Source of the DNA: a virus
Virus record (IMG/VR): IMGVR_UViG_3300037087_000054
Location: 1 to 28,947 of that record
Strand: one strand, 5' to 3'
Length of the DNA: 28,947 nt
In this document: positions 1 through 6,564 of the stretch, piece by piece
Position numbering within the stretch: the first letter of the stretch is position 1
Layout of the letters: the number at the start of each line of letters is the position of its first letter
The notes under the pieces: model-generated
What the model saw: the letters and a program-made list of their open reading frames with translations, nothing else
Database searches by the model: none
What the model was told of the DNA's origin: nothing
Translations under genes and position numbers: made by a program

Positions 1-2
1 AG

Positions 3-1670
3 AAGTTCAAGGCGACGCTGCGCTTTTCTAAGCGCGAGAATGTCAACGACCTTTGGGGTGATATTCAGGATCGCATCATCACGAAGTTCAGCATGGGGGT
101 CGAATTTCTCAAATTGAAAAACACTGAGGAAAAAGGCCTGAAAATCAGAACAGCGGAGGCGTGGCGCCCGTTCGAGTTGAGCGTTGCGCCGGTCCCCGCA
201 GATTTCGGAACAACAATTTTAGCCGCTGAAGCAGGCGGTATTTCACAACGGGCTAATGCCCAGGAGGAAAGAACAATGCCTGATGAAAAAACAACGGGCA
301 CTAGCTCTAGTGCCGAAGATGCCACCACCACTTTGACCGCCGAAAAGATTTATGAGGATCGGCTGAGAAGTGAACGGGAAAACGGCGTTATCCAGGAACT
401 GGCCCGCGTGACCGCCATCCTCAAGGTCAACCAGATCTGCGGCCTGGACCCGGATTTTGCAAACAAGCACATCAAGGCGAAGACGTCGCTTGATAAGTTC
501 CGCGAACTCGCCATCGACAGGCAGGCCGAATTGGCCATAGGTCGGCCTCAGACGAGAGATGGCCGCGTAACCCTCATCAGCGACGAGACCGACACGCGGC
601 GCGAACTCATGGGCGCCGCCATCTACGGGATGATGAATCCCAAGAACCGGAAGGAAGATAAGGACAATCCCTTCCTGCATCTCTCGATCAAACAGATTGC
701 GGAAGAGTCCGTCCGGCTCCAGAGAGGCATTCGCGGCCCAGTCCCGATGGCCGATGTCGCGACTCTCGCGATGCAGACCACAGCGGATTTCGCAGCGGTC
801 CTGGAGAATACGGCACGCAAGCAGTTGCTCGCCAAGTATAACGCGGCGAATCCAACCTATCGGCTCTGGTGCAAGCCGAGCACGACGCCTGACTTCAAGT
901 CGATGACCCGCGTTCGACTCGGGGAAACGCCGTCCTTCCTCAAGGTTCCGGAGGGCGCGCAGATCACTATCGGTCTGATGACCGACCAGAAGGAAACCTA
1001 TTCCTTAGCGACCTATGGCCGCGGCGTTTCCTTCACCCGGCAGATGCTCATCAACGACGACTTGGGCGCTTTTAACGACCTGATCGGCGCTTTCGGACAA
1101 CAGGCCGCACGCCTGGAAAATAAAGTCGTATACCTGATCCTAGCTAACTCGGCCAGCACGAGCAGCCCGTATGCGATGGCGGATGGCTACGCACTGATCG
1201 ACGGCGCGCATCACTACAACACCGATACGGGCGTCCTCGGCAATACGGCATTCGACTCCATGTTTGGTCTGATGGGCGTACAGAAAGGCGTCGACGGCGA
1301 GACCGTCCTCAACCTCATCCCGAAATATCTACTCGTCCCGAGAGCCCTGGAATCGACCGCCCGTTCCGTAACCACGGCGACGGGTCCGAACCTGGCGGCC
1401 TCCTCGCAGAACTGGTTCGCCGGCCGCCTCGAGGTTGTGTCAGATGGCGAACTCGATACCAACGGATCGGGCGTCGTCCACTACTTTATGGTAGCCGATC
1501 CCGAGATTGCTCCAGTTATTGAATACTGCCATCTGGAAGGCGCGGAAGGTCCTCAGTTTATCCGCAAGGACAACGAGCAGGGCGTCCTTGGTATCCAGTT
1601 CTATGCCTACCTTGACTTCGCCGCGAAGGCAGTTGACTGGCGCGGAATCGTGTACTCGACCGGCGCGTAG
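3..1670 (+). CDS. Prohead protease / major capsid protein fusion (5' partial)
   Basis: The frame is open from the left edge, so the N-terminus and the protease catalytic residues lie outside the window. The first ~80 visible residues read like the C-terminal part of an HK97/Mu-type prohead protease: an RFSKRENVNDLW segment, then WRPFELSVAPVPA, which matches the 'E.SVVPVPA' hallmark of that family. An acidic, helical scaffold-like linker follows. The last ~300 residues resemble the Mu gpT-like capsid shell domain of known protease/capsid fusions (for example LLVPRALESTAR). The protein would process and form the procapsid shell. A strong ribosome site and in-frame ATG at 276 could also give capsid protein alone (464 residues). 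The family assignment is from recognition of patterns; I am confident of the capsid role and fairly confident of the fusion. Confidence 0.85.
   Translation, partial: KFKATLRFSKRENVNDLWGDIQDRIITKFSMGVEFLKLKNTEEKGLKIRTAEAWRPFELSVAPVPADFGTTILAAEAGGISQRANAQEERTMPDEKTTGTSSSAEDATTTLTAEKIYEDRLRSERENGVIQELARVTAILKVNQICGLDPDFANKHIKAKTSLDKFRELAIDRQAELAIGRPQTRDGRVTLISDETDTRRELMGAAIYGMMNPKNRKEDKDNPFLHLSIKQIAEESVRLQRGIRGPVPMADVATLAMQTTADFAAVLENTARKQLLAKYNAANPTYRLWCKPSTTPDFKSMTRVRLGETPSFLKVPEGAQITIGLMTDQKETYSLATYGRGVSFTRQMLINDDLGAFNDLIGAFGQQAARLENKVVYLILANSASTSSPYAMADGYALIDGAHHYNTDTGVLGNTAFDSMFGLMGVQKGVDGETVLNLIPKYLLVPRALESTARSVTTATGPNLAASSQNWFAGRLEVVSDGELDTNGSGVVHYFMVADPEIAPVIEYCHLEGAEGPQFIRKDNEQGVLGIQFYAYLDFAAKAVDWRGIVYSTGA
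262..267 (+). promoter_or_regulatory. Strong internal Shine-Dalgarno site
   Basis: AGGAGG at 262-267 ends 8 bases before the in-frame ATG at 276. It sits inside the protease-capsid reading frame, where its codons encode the linker residues QEER. It decides the nested capsid start. Confidence 0.65.
276..1670 (+). CDS. Nested in-frame start: capsid protein without protease
   Basis: An ATG at 276 lies in the same frame as the protease-capsid fusion and is preceded by AGGAGG at 262-267, with 8 bases between them. This is one of the best ribosome sites in the window, yet it lies inside a gene. Initiation here gives a 464-residue protein beginning MPDEKTTGTSSS, with a charged helical segment (about residues 20-80) before the shell domain. 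The arrangement recalls lambda C/Nu3, where a scaffold is made from a nested start; here the nested product would carry scaffold plus shell. What is seen is the site and the frame; that it is used in vivo is inferred. Confidence 0.6.
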   Translation: MPDEKTTGTSSSAEDATTTLTAEKIYEDRLRSERENGVIQELARVTAILKVNQICGLDPDFANKHIKAKTSLDKFRELAIDRQAELAIGRPQTRDGRVTLISDETDTRRELMGAAIYGMMNPKNRKEDKDNPFLHLSIKQIAEESVRLQRGIRGPVPMADVATLAMQTTADFAAVLENTARKQLLAKYNAANPTYRLWCKPSTTPDFKSMTRVRLGETPSFLKVPEGAQITIGLMTDQKETYSLATYGRGVSFTRQMLINDDLGAFNDLIGAFGQQAARLENKVVYLILANSASTSSPYAMADGYALIDGAHHYNTDTGVLGNTAFDSMFGLMGVQKGVDGETVLNLIPKYLLVPRALESTARSVTTATGPNLAASSQNWFAGRLEVVSDGELDTNGSGVVHYFMVADPEIAPVIEYCHLEGAEGPQFIRKDNEQGVLGIQFYAYLDFAAKAVDWRGIVYSTGA

Positions 1671-1705
1671 TCGGAACCGATTGCAAACATTTCAGAATTG
1701 AACCG

Positions 1706-1730
1706 AAGGCCTCGGGAAACCGGGGCCTTT
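1706..1730 (+). terminator. Terminator-like hairpin after the capsid gene
   Basis: AAGGCCTCGG (1706-1715) pairs with CCGGGGCCTT (1720-1729) around a GAAA tetraloop, giving ten pairs including one G-T. The following T stretch is short and interrupted (TTTCCATTT). It lies between the capsid stop at 1670 and the next start at 1750. It may terminate or attenuate read-through, or stabilise the 3' end of the abundant capsid message. Confidence 0.6.
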
Positions 1731-1749
1731 CCATTTACGGAGAATAAAC

Positions 1750-2136
1750 ATGACTGCAACAGGAGTTGGATTCCTCATTCCTCGGCCTCCTCTGGTGGCA
1801 CCAAATGCCGCCGTGAGTGCTCAGGGCTCAACCGTATCACTCGCCATTACCGACTACGCCAAGAACATCACAAACACAGGGTCAAACAGCACGACTGTTT
1901 ACACCCTGCTTGCAGCGGCTGACGCCGCCGGCATGTCCCTACGCATACAAACGACGGTTGCCCAGATCATCCGCCTGCTGCCGGCGAGTGGTGAGGTCAT
2001 TTGTCTCGGCGGGAGTTGTGTCGTCACCAAATATCTGCAGATTGCCGCAACCATTGGCAACTACTGCGAGCTGTACTGCGACGGCGTGCGGTATCTCGTC
2101 ACCAGCTACAGCGGCGTCGTGACCAAGGAAGCATAG
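1750..2136 (+). CDS. Putative head decoration / head-fibre protein, copy 1
   Basis: A 128-residue, Ala/Thr/Ser-rich protein directly behind the capsid gene, preceded by GGAGA and starting at the first ATG. The segment LAAADAAGMSLRIQTTVAQ, the later LLPASGEVICLGG and the end ELYCDGVRYLV follow a beta pattern common in phage head and tail fibre proteins (LP.AA.AG..., I.PA..., V.L.CDG..W.V). It is clearly paralogous to the next gene: both begin MTATG.GF.IP.PPLV. Its position suggests a capsid-decorating protein. Copy 1 has extra cysteines (CLGGSCV) that copy 2 lacks. Structural role likely; the exact role is inferred from position. Confidence 0.6.
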   Translation: MTATGVGFLIPRPPLVAPNAAVSAQGSTVSLAITDYAKNITNTGSNSTTVYTLLAAADAAGMSLRIQTTVAQIIRLLPASGEVICLGGSCVVTKYLQIAATIGNYCELYCDGVRYLVTSYSGVVTKEA

Positions 2137-2185
2137 GTCCGGGGTTTTTCGAAACCACCACTTCGAAATAAGAAGGAGACAGGAA

Positions 2186-2569
2186 ATGACAGCAACAGGA
2201 ACCGGATTTATGATACCGGAACCTCCCTTAGTTCCGGCTAACGCGGGCGTTGTCGAGCACACCGCCGATGCCACGCTGACGGTGGCTAGTTTCGCACGCA
2301 TTCACACGAACACGGGAGCGGGCGCGGCAAAGAATCTGACGCTTCCCTCGGCAGCGGATGCGGCTGGGATGTCGATCAAGATTCAGATCACAGCCGCGTG
2401 GGCTCTGGTCCTCATACCGGCAAGCACCGAGAAGATCTATCTCGGCGGTGACGGCGTCGCGGATTCAACGCTCACGATTGCTGGCGTCATCGGAAACTAT
2501 GCCGACGTCTACTGTGACGGCAAACAGTACCACGTCATCGATTACAACGGCGTTCTGACTAAGTCGTAA
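2186..2569 (+). CDS. Putative head decoration / head-fibre protein, copy 2
   Basis: A 127-residue paralogue of the preceding gene, with its own AAGGAGA ribosome site. Shared landmarks are the N-terminal MTATGTGFMIPEPPLV, the central SAADAAGMSIKIQ and the C-terminal YCDGKQYHV. The two copies have diverged substantially, so the duplication is not recent. It is probably a virion surface protein bound to the capsid, or a partner subunit of copy 1. It is followed after only three bases by the next gene, suggesting coupled translation. Confidence 0.6.
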   Translation: MTATGTGFMIPEPPLVPANAGVVEHTADATLTVASFARIHTNTGAGAAKNLTLPSAADAAGMSIKIQITAAWALVLIPASTEKIYLGGDGVADSTLTIAGVIGNYADVYCDGKQYHVIDYNGVLTKS

Positions 2570-2572
2570 ACG

Positions 2573-2890
2573 ATGGCCGTCGACTTCACCAAGCATAACC
2601 CGGCCTTTCTGCGAGCGTTCGGGCAATCTCTGACGCTCCTGCGCTCGCAGGAGGTCGCGTCGGCTACTTTCACCGGAGTCCTGCAAACCGGTCTGCAACT
2701 GGAGAGTCAGGCACCCGGCGCGGGCAGCATCTATGCCAAATGCTGGACGGAGACGGGGCAATTGGATCCGGCTCCGGTCGCGGGAGATGAGATCAGTACA
2801 GATGATTTTGTTTACAAGATCCTTGACCCTCTTAGCGACGGCGCTGGCGGTATCGAGATGACGTTGCGCCAGGACAGGCCGGTAGATTGA
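2573..2890 (+). CDS. Head-tail joining protein (lambda FII-like)
   Basis: A 105-residue protein. After a helical start (FTKHNPAFLRAF) it is a small beta domain: ATFTGVLQTGLQLES, IYAKCWTETGQL, then AGDEISTDDFVYKILDPLSDG ending in MTLRQDRPVD. That order, with 'GD.I...D..Y.I....DG.G...L.L', matches the FII/gp7-like connector fold that attaches tails to filled heads. The length is typical. The start at 2573 lies three bases after the preceding stop. Family recognition is moderate; the gene position supports it. Confidence 0.55.
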   Translation: MAVDFTKHNPAFLRAFGQSLTLLRSQEVASATFTGVLQTGLQLESQAPGAGSIYAKCWTETGQLDPAPVAGDEISTDDFVYKILDPLSDGAGGIEMTLRQDRPVD

Positions 2891-2900
2891 GGTTGCGAAC

Positions 2901-3032
2901 ATGCCTGTGATTTTCATCGTCGCTCCTGTAGTGATTCGCGTTCCTGAGCGCTTCCATAGTTTCTCGGCCACAAGCCGGAATCATTCCTTTCGAGTCGTCT
3001 GTCGGTCCTACATCCGCAAGGTGAGTCCATGA
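2901..3032 (+). CDS. Small 43-residue ORF, unknown
   Basis: Fills the gap between the FII-like gene and the next gene. It starts at ATG 2901 after a GAGGT-like site. Its TGA overlaps the ATG of the next gene (ATGA, 3029-3032), a common sign of translational coupling. The product starts with a hydrophobic stretch (VIFIVAPVVI) and is then basic. No family is recognised. It may be a leader or coupling ORF rather than a functional protein. Confidence 0.4.
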   Translation: MPVIFIVAPVVIRVPERFHSFSATSRNHSFRVVCRSYIRKVSP

Positions 3033-3328
3033 TTCGCTTCCAAAAGACGCCATACGAAAACATTCCCCTGACGCTCGACTTTGTTGACGCGTTGCCGACT
3101 GGTGAGACCCTTGATTCCAGTCCGACGATTACCGCCACGGATGTCGATGGAAACGATGTCACGGCGGACCTGATAGATGATGTTACGGTGGTCAGTCCGC
3201 AAGTGACCGTGCGTTTGCTCGCCGTTGTCGATCCCGGAGTTTACCTGATCCGGTACCTCATGACGACCACACCGGGAGCCTACACGCCCGAGGCGGATGT
3301 AAAGCTCACGGTCAAGGAGCCGGTGTAA
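3029..3328 (+). CDS. Small Ig-like virion protein, possible adaptor
   Basis: A 99-residue all-beta protein. The pattern (FQKTPYENIPLTLDFVDAL, GETLDSSPTITATD, VTVRLLAVVDPGVYLIRYLMTT, ending DVKLTVKEPV) matches a common small phage protein found between connector and tail genes, sometimes called a fibre-tail or head-tail adaptor. It overlaps its neighbours by 4 bases upstream and 1 base downstream, so it belongs to the head-tail operon. The precise function is not known to me. Confidence 0.55.
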   Translation: MIRFQKTPYENIPLTLDFVDALPTGETLDSSPTITATDVDGNDVTADLIDDVTVVSPQVTVRLLAVVDPGVYLIRYLMTTTPGAYTPEADVKLTVKEPV

Positions 3329-3813
3329 TGGGTCAGAGCGTGCGTATCTGGAAGAAAGGGTCTCTGAATCTAGGCGACATCACCTTCCAGCAACGCGAGA
3401 TGGTGGAGGTAGGTTCAACCGGCCTGCTGAGCGTGTTCAAGCGCGTCATCCAAGCACAGGGACCGACCGACGCACCCGCGAAACCCCTGACCAAGCGGTA
3501 TGCGATATACAAATCGAGGATGGGGAAGGGAAATAGACGCAACCTGTTCCTGACGGGGCAACTGCTCGGCAGTCTCAAATTGAGGACGGTTACAGAGAAC
3601 CGGGCCTACTCAGCCCCGGATGCCAGGATGCGCGTAGAAAACCGGGCGGCGCGCAAGAAGGATAAAAGTGTTTCACGTTTCACAAACCGAGATGTCGGAA
3701 TGGCGAACATGAAACGGGAACCGTGGCTCGTATTCTCGCCGAACAATGTCGCGGTGATTGTAGCCAAGGCTAAAGAAGTTTTCGCGCGTGTGATTCAGAG
3801 GATTCCGAAATGA
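3328..3813 (+). CDS. Putative tail-completion / neck protein
   Basis: A basic 161-residue protein. The stretch RNLFLTGQLLGSLKLRTVTEN resembles the 'R.L...G.L..S' element of the phage morphogenesis/HK97-gp10-like group that caps or completes tails. The start overlaps the previous stop (TAATG) and the end overlaps the next ATG. The position between FII-like and terminator-like genes is where such proteins are found. Alternative: another connector protein; the family match is by eye only. Confidence 0.5.
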   Translation: MGQSVRIWKKGSLNLGDITFQQREMVEVGSTGLLSVFKRVIQAQGPTDAPAKPLTKRYAIYKSRMGKGNRRNLFLTGQLLGSLKLRTVTENRAYSAPDARMRVENRAARKKDKSVSRFTNRDVGMANMKREPWLVFSPNNVAVIVAKAKEVFARVIQRIPK

Positions 3814-4265
3814 TGCTGCCGGCAAACGTGGTCGATGCTCTGGTCGCCAAACTACAGGTGATACCCGACCTCGTGGCGGAACTCGGCGGAGATCCCGGCG
3901 CGATTTCAGCATATGTCGATGTCTATCCGTCCGCGACTAATCTGCCCAAGGCGGTGACGGGGATGCGCAGTTCGTCAATCCTGGTTGTTTACGATTCGTG
4001 GGGAACCGGATCCGAGGGTGGCTTCCATCCGATAAATCACCGCGTCGAGATCTATATGCGGCCGCGCGATGGCGGTTCCTATTCGACGTTGAGCACGCAC
4101 CTGGTCAACGGCATACCAGCCGGTCAACCGCTCCCGATGATCAACCTCATGATCGACTCCGGCCTGTTGCCGATGGCAATCGAGGGCCGCTGCACGCGGG
4201 AGTTGGATTCCGAGCAAGTCGAGTATTGGCTTTTACCAATCAGTTTCAATGAGACGTGGGGTTAA
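3810..4265 (+). CDS. Putative tail terminator protein (gpU-like)
   Basis: A 151-residue protein directly before the major tail protein, the usual place for the tail terminator that stops tube growth and joins the tail to the head. It starts with a helix (NVVDALVAKLQVIPDLVAEL), then shows beta strands SSILVVYDSWG, HRVEIYMRP and a C-terminal VEYWLLPISFNETW, the helix-plus-sheet layout seen in gpU-type proteins. It overlaps the upstream gene by four bases. Function is inferred from position and fold pattern. Confidence 0.5.
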   Translation: MMLPANVVDALVAKLQVIPDLVAELGGDPGAISAYVDVYPSATNLPKAVTGMRSSSILVVYDSWGTGSEGGFHPINHRVEIYMRPRDGGSYSTLSTHLVNGIPAGQPLPMINLMIDSGLLPMAIEGRCTRELDSEQVEYWLLPISFNETWG

Positions 4266-4268
4266 ATC

Positions 4269-5603
4269 ATGCCAGCAAACATTCAGGAAATGCTCATCGG
4301 TTTCGGGAAATGCAAACAGGCCGCGCTCGCCACGGCCAATACGGTTGTTGGCATTTGGCGACTGGGAAAACTGAATACTGATTTCGCGGGTCCGCAACTA
4401 AAAACGGAGAACGATGCCGACGAACTCGGCAAGGGCAATGAATTCGCCACGCAACTTTTCAAAACCTCTTGGGATGTGGCGGGCAAGCTCGAAAAGTACG
4501 CGAGCGCTGAATTCGCGGCCTGGGTCATGGCCTTCGGGCTCGGAAAGGTAGTGAAGACCGGGACAACCCCGAACTGGATCTACACCTGCACGCCGCTGAA
4601 TCCCGTCACTGATGGCATTGAACTCCCATGTTTCAGCTACCTCGAACAAATCCGTCCGGGCGCGGCCGCCGTGATCGACCGGATGATGATCGGATGCGTC
4701 ATCGAAGACTGGACCCTGACCGTCGGCAGCGGACCCGGCCGCGCCAATAGCAAGTTGGCTGTCAGCTTTGTCGGATCGGGGAAGCATCTGCAACCCTCGG
4801 GGATCACCCTGCCGGCGGCGACGGCTGAACTGCTTCTGCCCTCAGCATCTCTCACGGCCACAATCAACGGCGTGGATTATGTCACCGCGAAGAACCTCGT
4901 GAGCCTTGAAGCGAGTTGGAAGAATAACATCCGGCTCGATTCAGGGTTCTATCTTGGCTCCGGCCTCCAGGGTGCGATCGCCCAGGTCGAAGTCATCACG
5001 CTGACCGGATCGAGTGGAACGGCAACCATCGCGGCCGCAGGGAGCCTCAGCAAAGTTGCGACATGGGGAACCGACCTGAGCACCACTGCGGCTGCTTTCG
5101 TAAGTTCCTGGGCCGCGGCTTATACCGGCGTGGGCATCACGATCACCAGCAATGGTCCGACCATAATCTTCACCGCCGCTGTTCCTGGGACTGGTTTCAC
5201 AGCTCCGACCATCACCAATCTGACAACCAACCTCGCCGGCACGGTTGCGCACATAGCGCCGAATGTCGTATCCGGAGGTTCCGGCGCCATTCGCGGCAGG
5301 ATGGAAGTCGGGAAGCGGGAGGCTGGGCTGCAATTCACGGCTCGGTTCGCTTACGGCTCTGATGAGCTGATCAAACTCCTGGCACTGACCGAAGGCACTG
5401 CTGTAATCACTCTCTCCTATGATTCGAACAGCAGTCTCCAACTGACATTCCAGCGCGTAACTTTCCAAGTGGCAGACCCCGACAATACGGACGGCCTCGT
5501 TTCCGTGATGGTCACATGCCTGCCGATGTGGCACTCCTCGAATGGCCTATTGACCGCCGTGGCCAAGTGCATCATCGACGGAATAGCACAACCAGAGAGC
5601 TAA
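4269..5603 (+). CDS. Major tail (tube) protein with an inserted beta domain
   Basis: A 444-residue protein between the terminator-like gene and the tail chaperones, the position of the tube subunit. The outer parts (1-237 and 335-444) form one domain: IQEMLIGFGKCKQAAL, a long beta region, and a C-terminal TFQRVTFQVADPDNTDGLVSVMV typical of tube proteins. Residues about 238-334 look like an independent Thr/Ala/Gly-rich beta module (QVEVITLTGSSGTATI ... GVGITITSNGPTIIFTAAVPG), a repeat-type domain I recognise from other phage virion proteins. This would sit on the outside of the tube. It is long for a tube subunit because of this insertion. Confidence 0.75.
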   Translation: MPANIQEMLIGFGKCKQAALATANTVVGIWRLGKLNTDFAGPQLKTENDADELGKGNEFATQLFKTSWDVAGKLEKYASAEFAAWVMAFGLGKVVKTGTTPNWIYTCTPLNPVTDGIELPCFSYLEQIRPGAAAVIDRMMIGCVIEDWTLTVGSGPGRANSKLAVSFVGSGKHLQPSGITLPAATAELLLPSASLTATINGVDYVTAKNLVSLEASWKNNIRLDSGFYLGSGLQGAIAQVEVITLTGSSGTATIAAAGSLSKVATWGTDLSTTAAAFVSSWAAAYTGVGITITSNGPTIIFTAAVPGTGFTAPTITNLTTNLAGTVAHIAPNVVSGGSGAIRGRMEVGKREAGLQFTARFAYGSDELIKLLALTEGTAVITLSYDSNSSLQLTFQRVTFQVADPDNTDGLVSVMVTCLPMWHSSNGLLTAVAKCIIDGIAQPES

Positions 5604-5614
5604 TCGGAGGAAAC

Positions 5615-6283
5615 TTGAAAGAGCCGGCAGTGTTTGACGCAAGCCAATTATTCGAGATGAAGACCGTCACTCCCGACGGGATCAAGGTAGTAAAGGTAAA
5701 ATTCCCGTCCGATGACGACTGGATCGAGCGCGGTATCCGACGGCCTCTGATCAAGAGGACGATCGAGGGCAAGACGCAATGGGTGCAACCCGACCCGGAT
5801 GATGATGACCTTGAGCTGTTCAACCGACTCTGCGACCACAAGGACCTGCAGGTCGACGAGTACGATGCCTGCCGGATTGTCGACGACCTAATGACCGCCG
5901 AGATTGTCGAAGAGCCGGTGCTTGAGGCGGGCTCCTACAAAATCCTATTGAAGGTTCTGCCACCTCTCGAAAGTTCGCAGTGGCCGATCACGACGCACAT
6001 CCTCCGCATGCCGACATCGAAGGACCGGCTGAAATACGAGAAGACCACGATGCCCTTTACCAAGGGTAACAGGGAAATCCATCCGACGAGTTTCGAGCCG
6101 AAGGCCGAAATCTATAAGGATCTCTGCACGAAAACGATCGGATACGTCGGCGGCCCGCCGATCGTCCATATGTGGGCCGTGATCAATGCACTTTTCAGAG
6201 CGCACAACCTGGCCGGAAAGAGAATCGAACCGGTAAATTTTTTAATGCGAAGTGGCCCCGAAGACCAAGCCTTAGATTCCTGA
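5615..6283 (+). CDS. Tail assembly chaperone, short form (gpG-like)
   Basis: A TTG start at 5615 is chosen because a GGAGGA site ends just before it; the upstream frame overlaps the tube gene and has no such site. The 222-residue product is hydrophilic and acidic in the middle (DPDDDDLELF). Position between tube protein and tape measure, together with a slippery heptamer near the 3' end, identifies it as the G-type chaperone that coats the tape measure during assembly. Its sequence is divergent, so identification rests mainly on position and the frameshift arrangement. Confidence 0.7.
   Translation: MKEPAVFDASQLFEMKTVTPDGIKVVKVKFPSDDDWIERGIRRPLIKRTIEGKTQWVQPDPDDDDLELFNRLCDHKDLQVDEYDACRIVDDLMTAEIVEEPVLEAGSYKILLKVLPPLESSQWPITTHILRMPTSKDRLKYEKTTMPFTKGNREIHPTSFEPKAEIYKDLCTKTIGYVGGPPIVHMWAVINALFRAHNLAGKRIEPVNFLMRSGPEDQALDS
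6238..6244 (+). promoter_or_regulatory. -1 ribosomal frameshift site (T TTT TTA)
   Basis: In the chaperone frame the codons here are AAT TTT TTA ATG. The heptamer T TTT TTA therefore sits in the exact X XXY YYZ phase needed for a -1 slip. After slipping, both tRNAs re-pair on TTT TTT, and reading continues in the frame that stays open to 6564, where the tape measure starts. This is the same arrangement as lambda G/GT. Confidence 0.8.
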
Positions 6284-6564
6284 TCTATCAGAGCCTGCGG
6301 GCGGAGGATCTGTGCGACATCAACCTCTGTCCTCAATCGCCAGGAAACGGCGAGAGGTGCGACGATTGCCCACGGGACCGGCTTGACGCTTCGATGGACT
6401 CGCCGGCGGGACGCCTTCTGAGTCGCGTTCTCGACTTGAGGCTCTCGATAAGAATGGGAATCACGATCGGCCTGCAGGACATTGACGCTGACGAGCTTGT
6501 TGCAATGGCGGTAGTCGAGGAAGAGATGGAAAAGTTCAGAGCGGAAAGGTCGAAGGAACGCTGA
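6244..6564 (+). CDS. Frameshift extension of tail chaperone (gpT-like part of GT)
   Basis: This is an open frame of 106 codons, reached from the short chaperone by a -1 slip at 6238-6244; the fusion would be 316 residues. It has no plausible ribosome site of its own. Its stop overlaps the tape-measure ATG by one base. The C-terminal half (GITIGLQDIDADELVAMAVVE, then an acidic/basic helix) matches the usual T-part pattern. The N-terminal half carries a C-x4-C-x9-C-x2-C cluster (DLCDINLCPQ ... RCDDCP), which resembles a zinc-binding knuckle and is unusual for this protein. In lambda the T part links the tape measure to tube subunits. Confidence 0.75.
   Translation, partial: NAKWPRRPSLRFLIYQSLRAEDLCDINLCPQSPGNGERCDDCPRDRLDASMDSPAGRLLSRVLDLRLSIRMGITIGLQDIDADELVAMAVVEEEMEKFRAERSKER

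Noticed and set aside
2136-2175. GGTTT-TTCG-AAACC hairpin between the two decoration genes as a terminator
   Set aside because: Only five pairs and no T run; too weak to call beside the stronger hairpin at 1706.
6172-6243. Independent start (GTG 6172) for the second tail chaperone frame
   Set aside because: No ribosome site, and the slippery heptamer gives a better explanation for expression of that frame.
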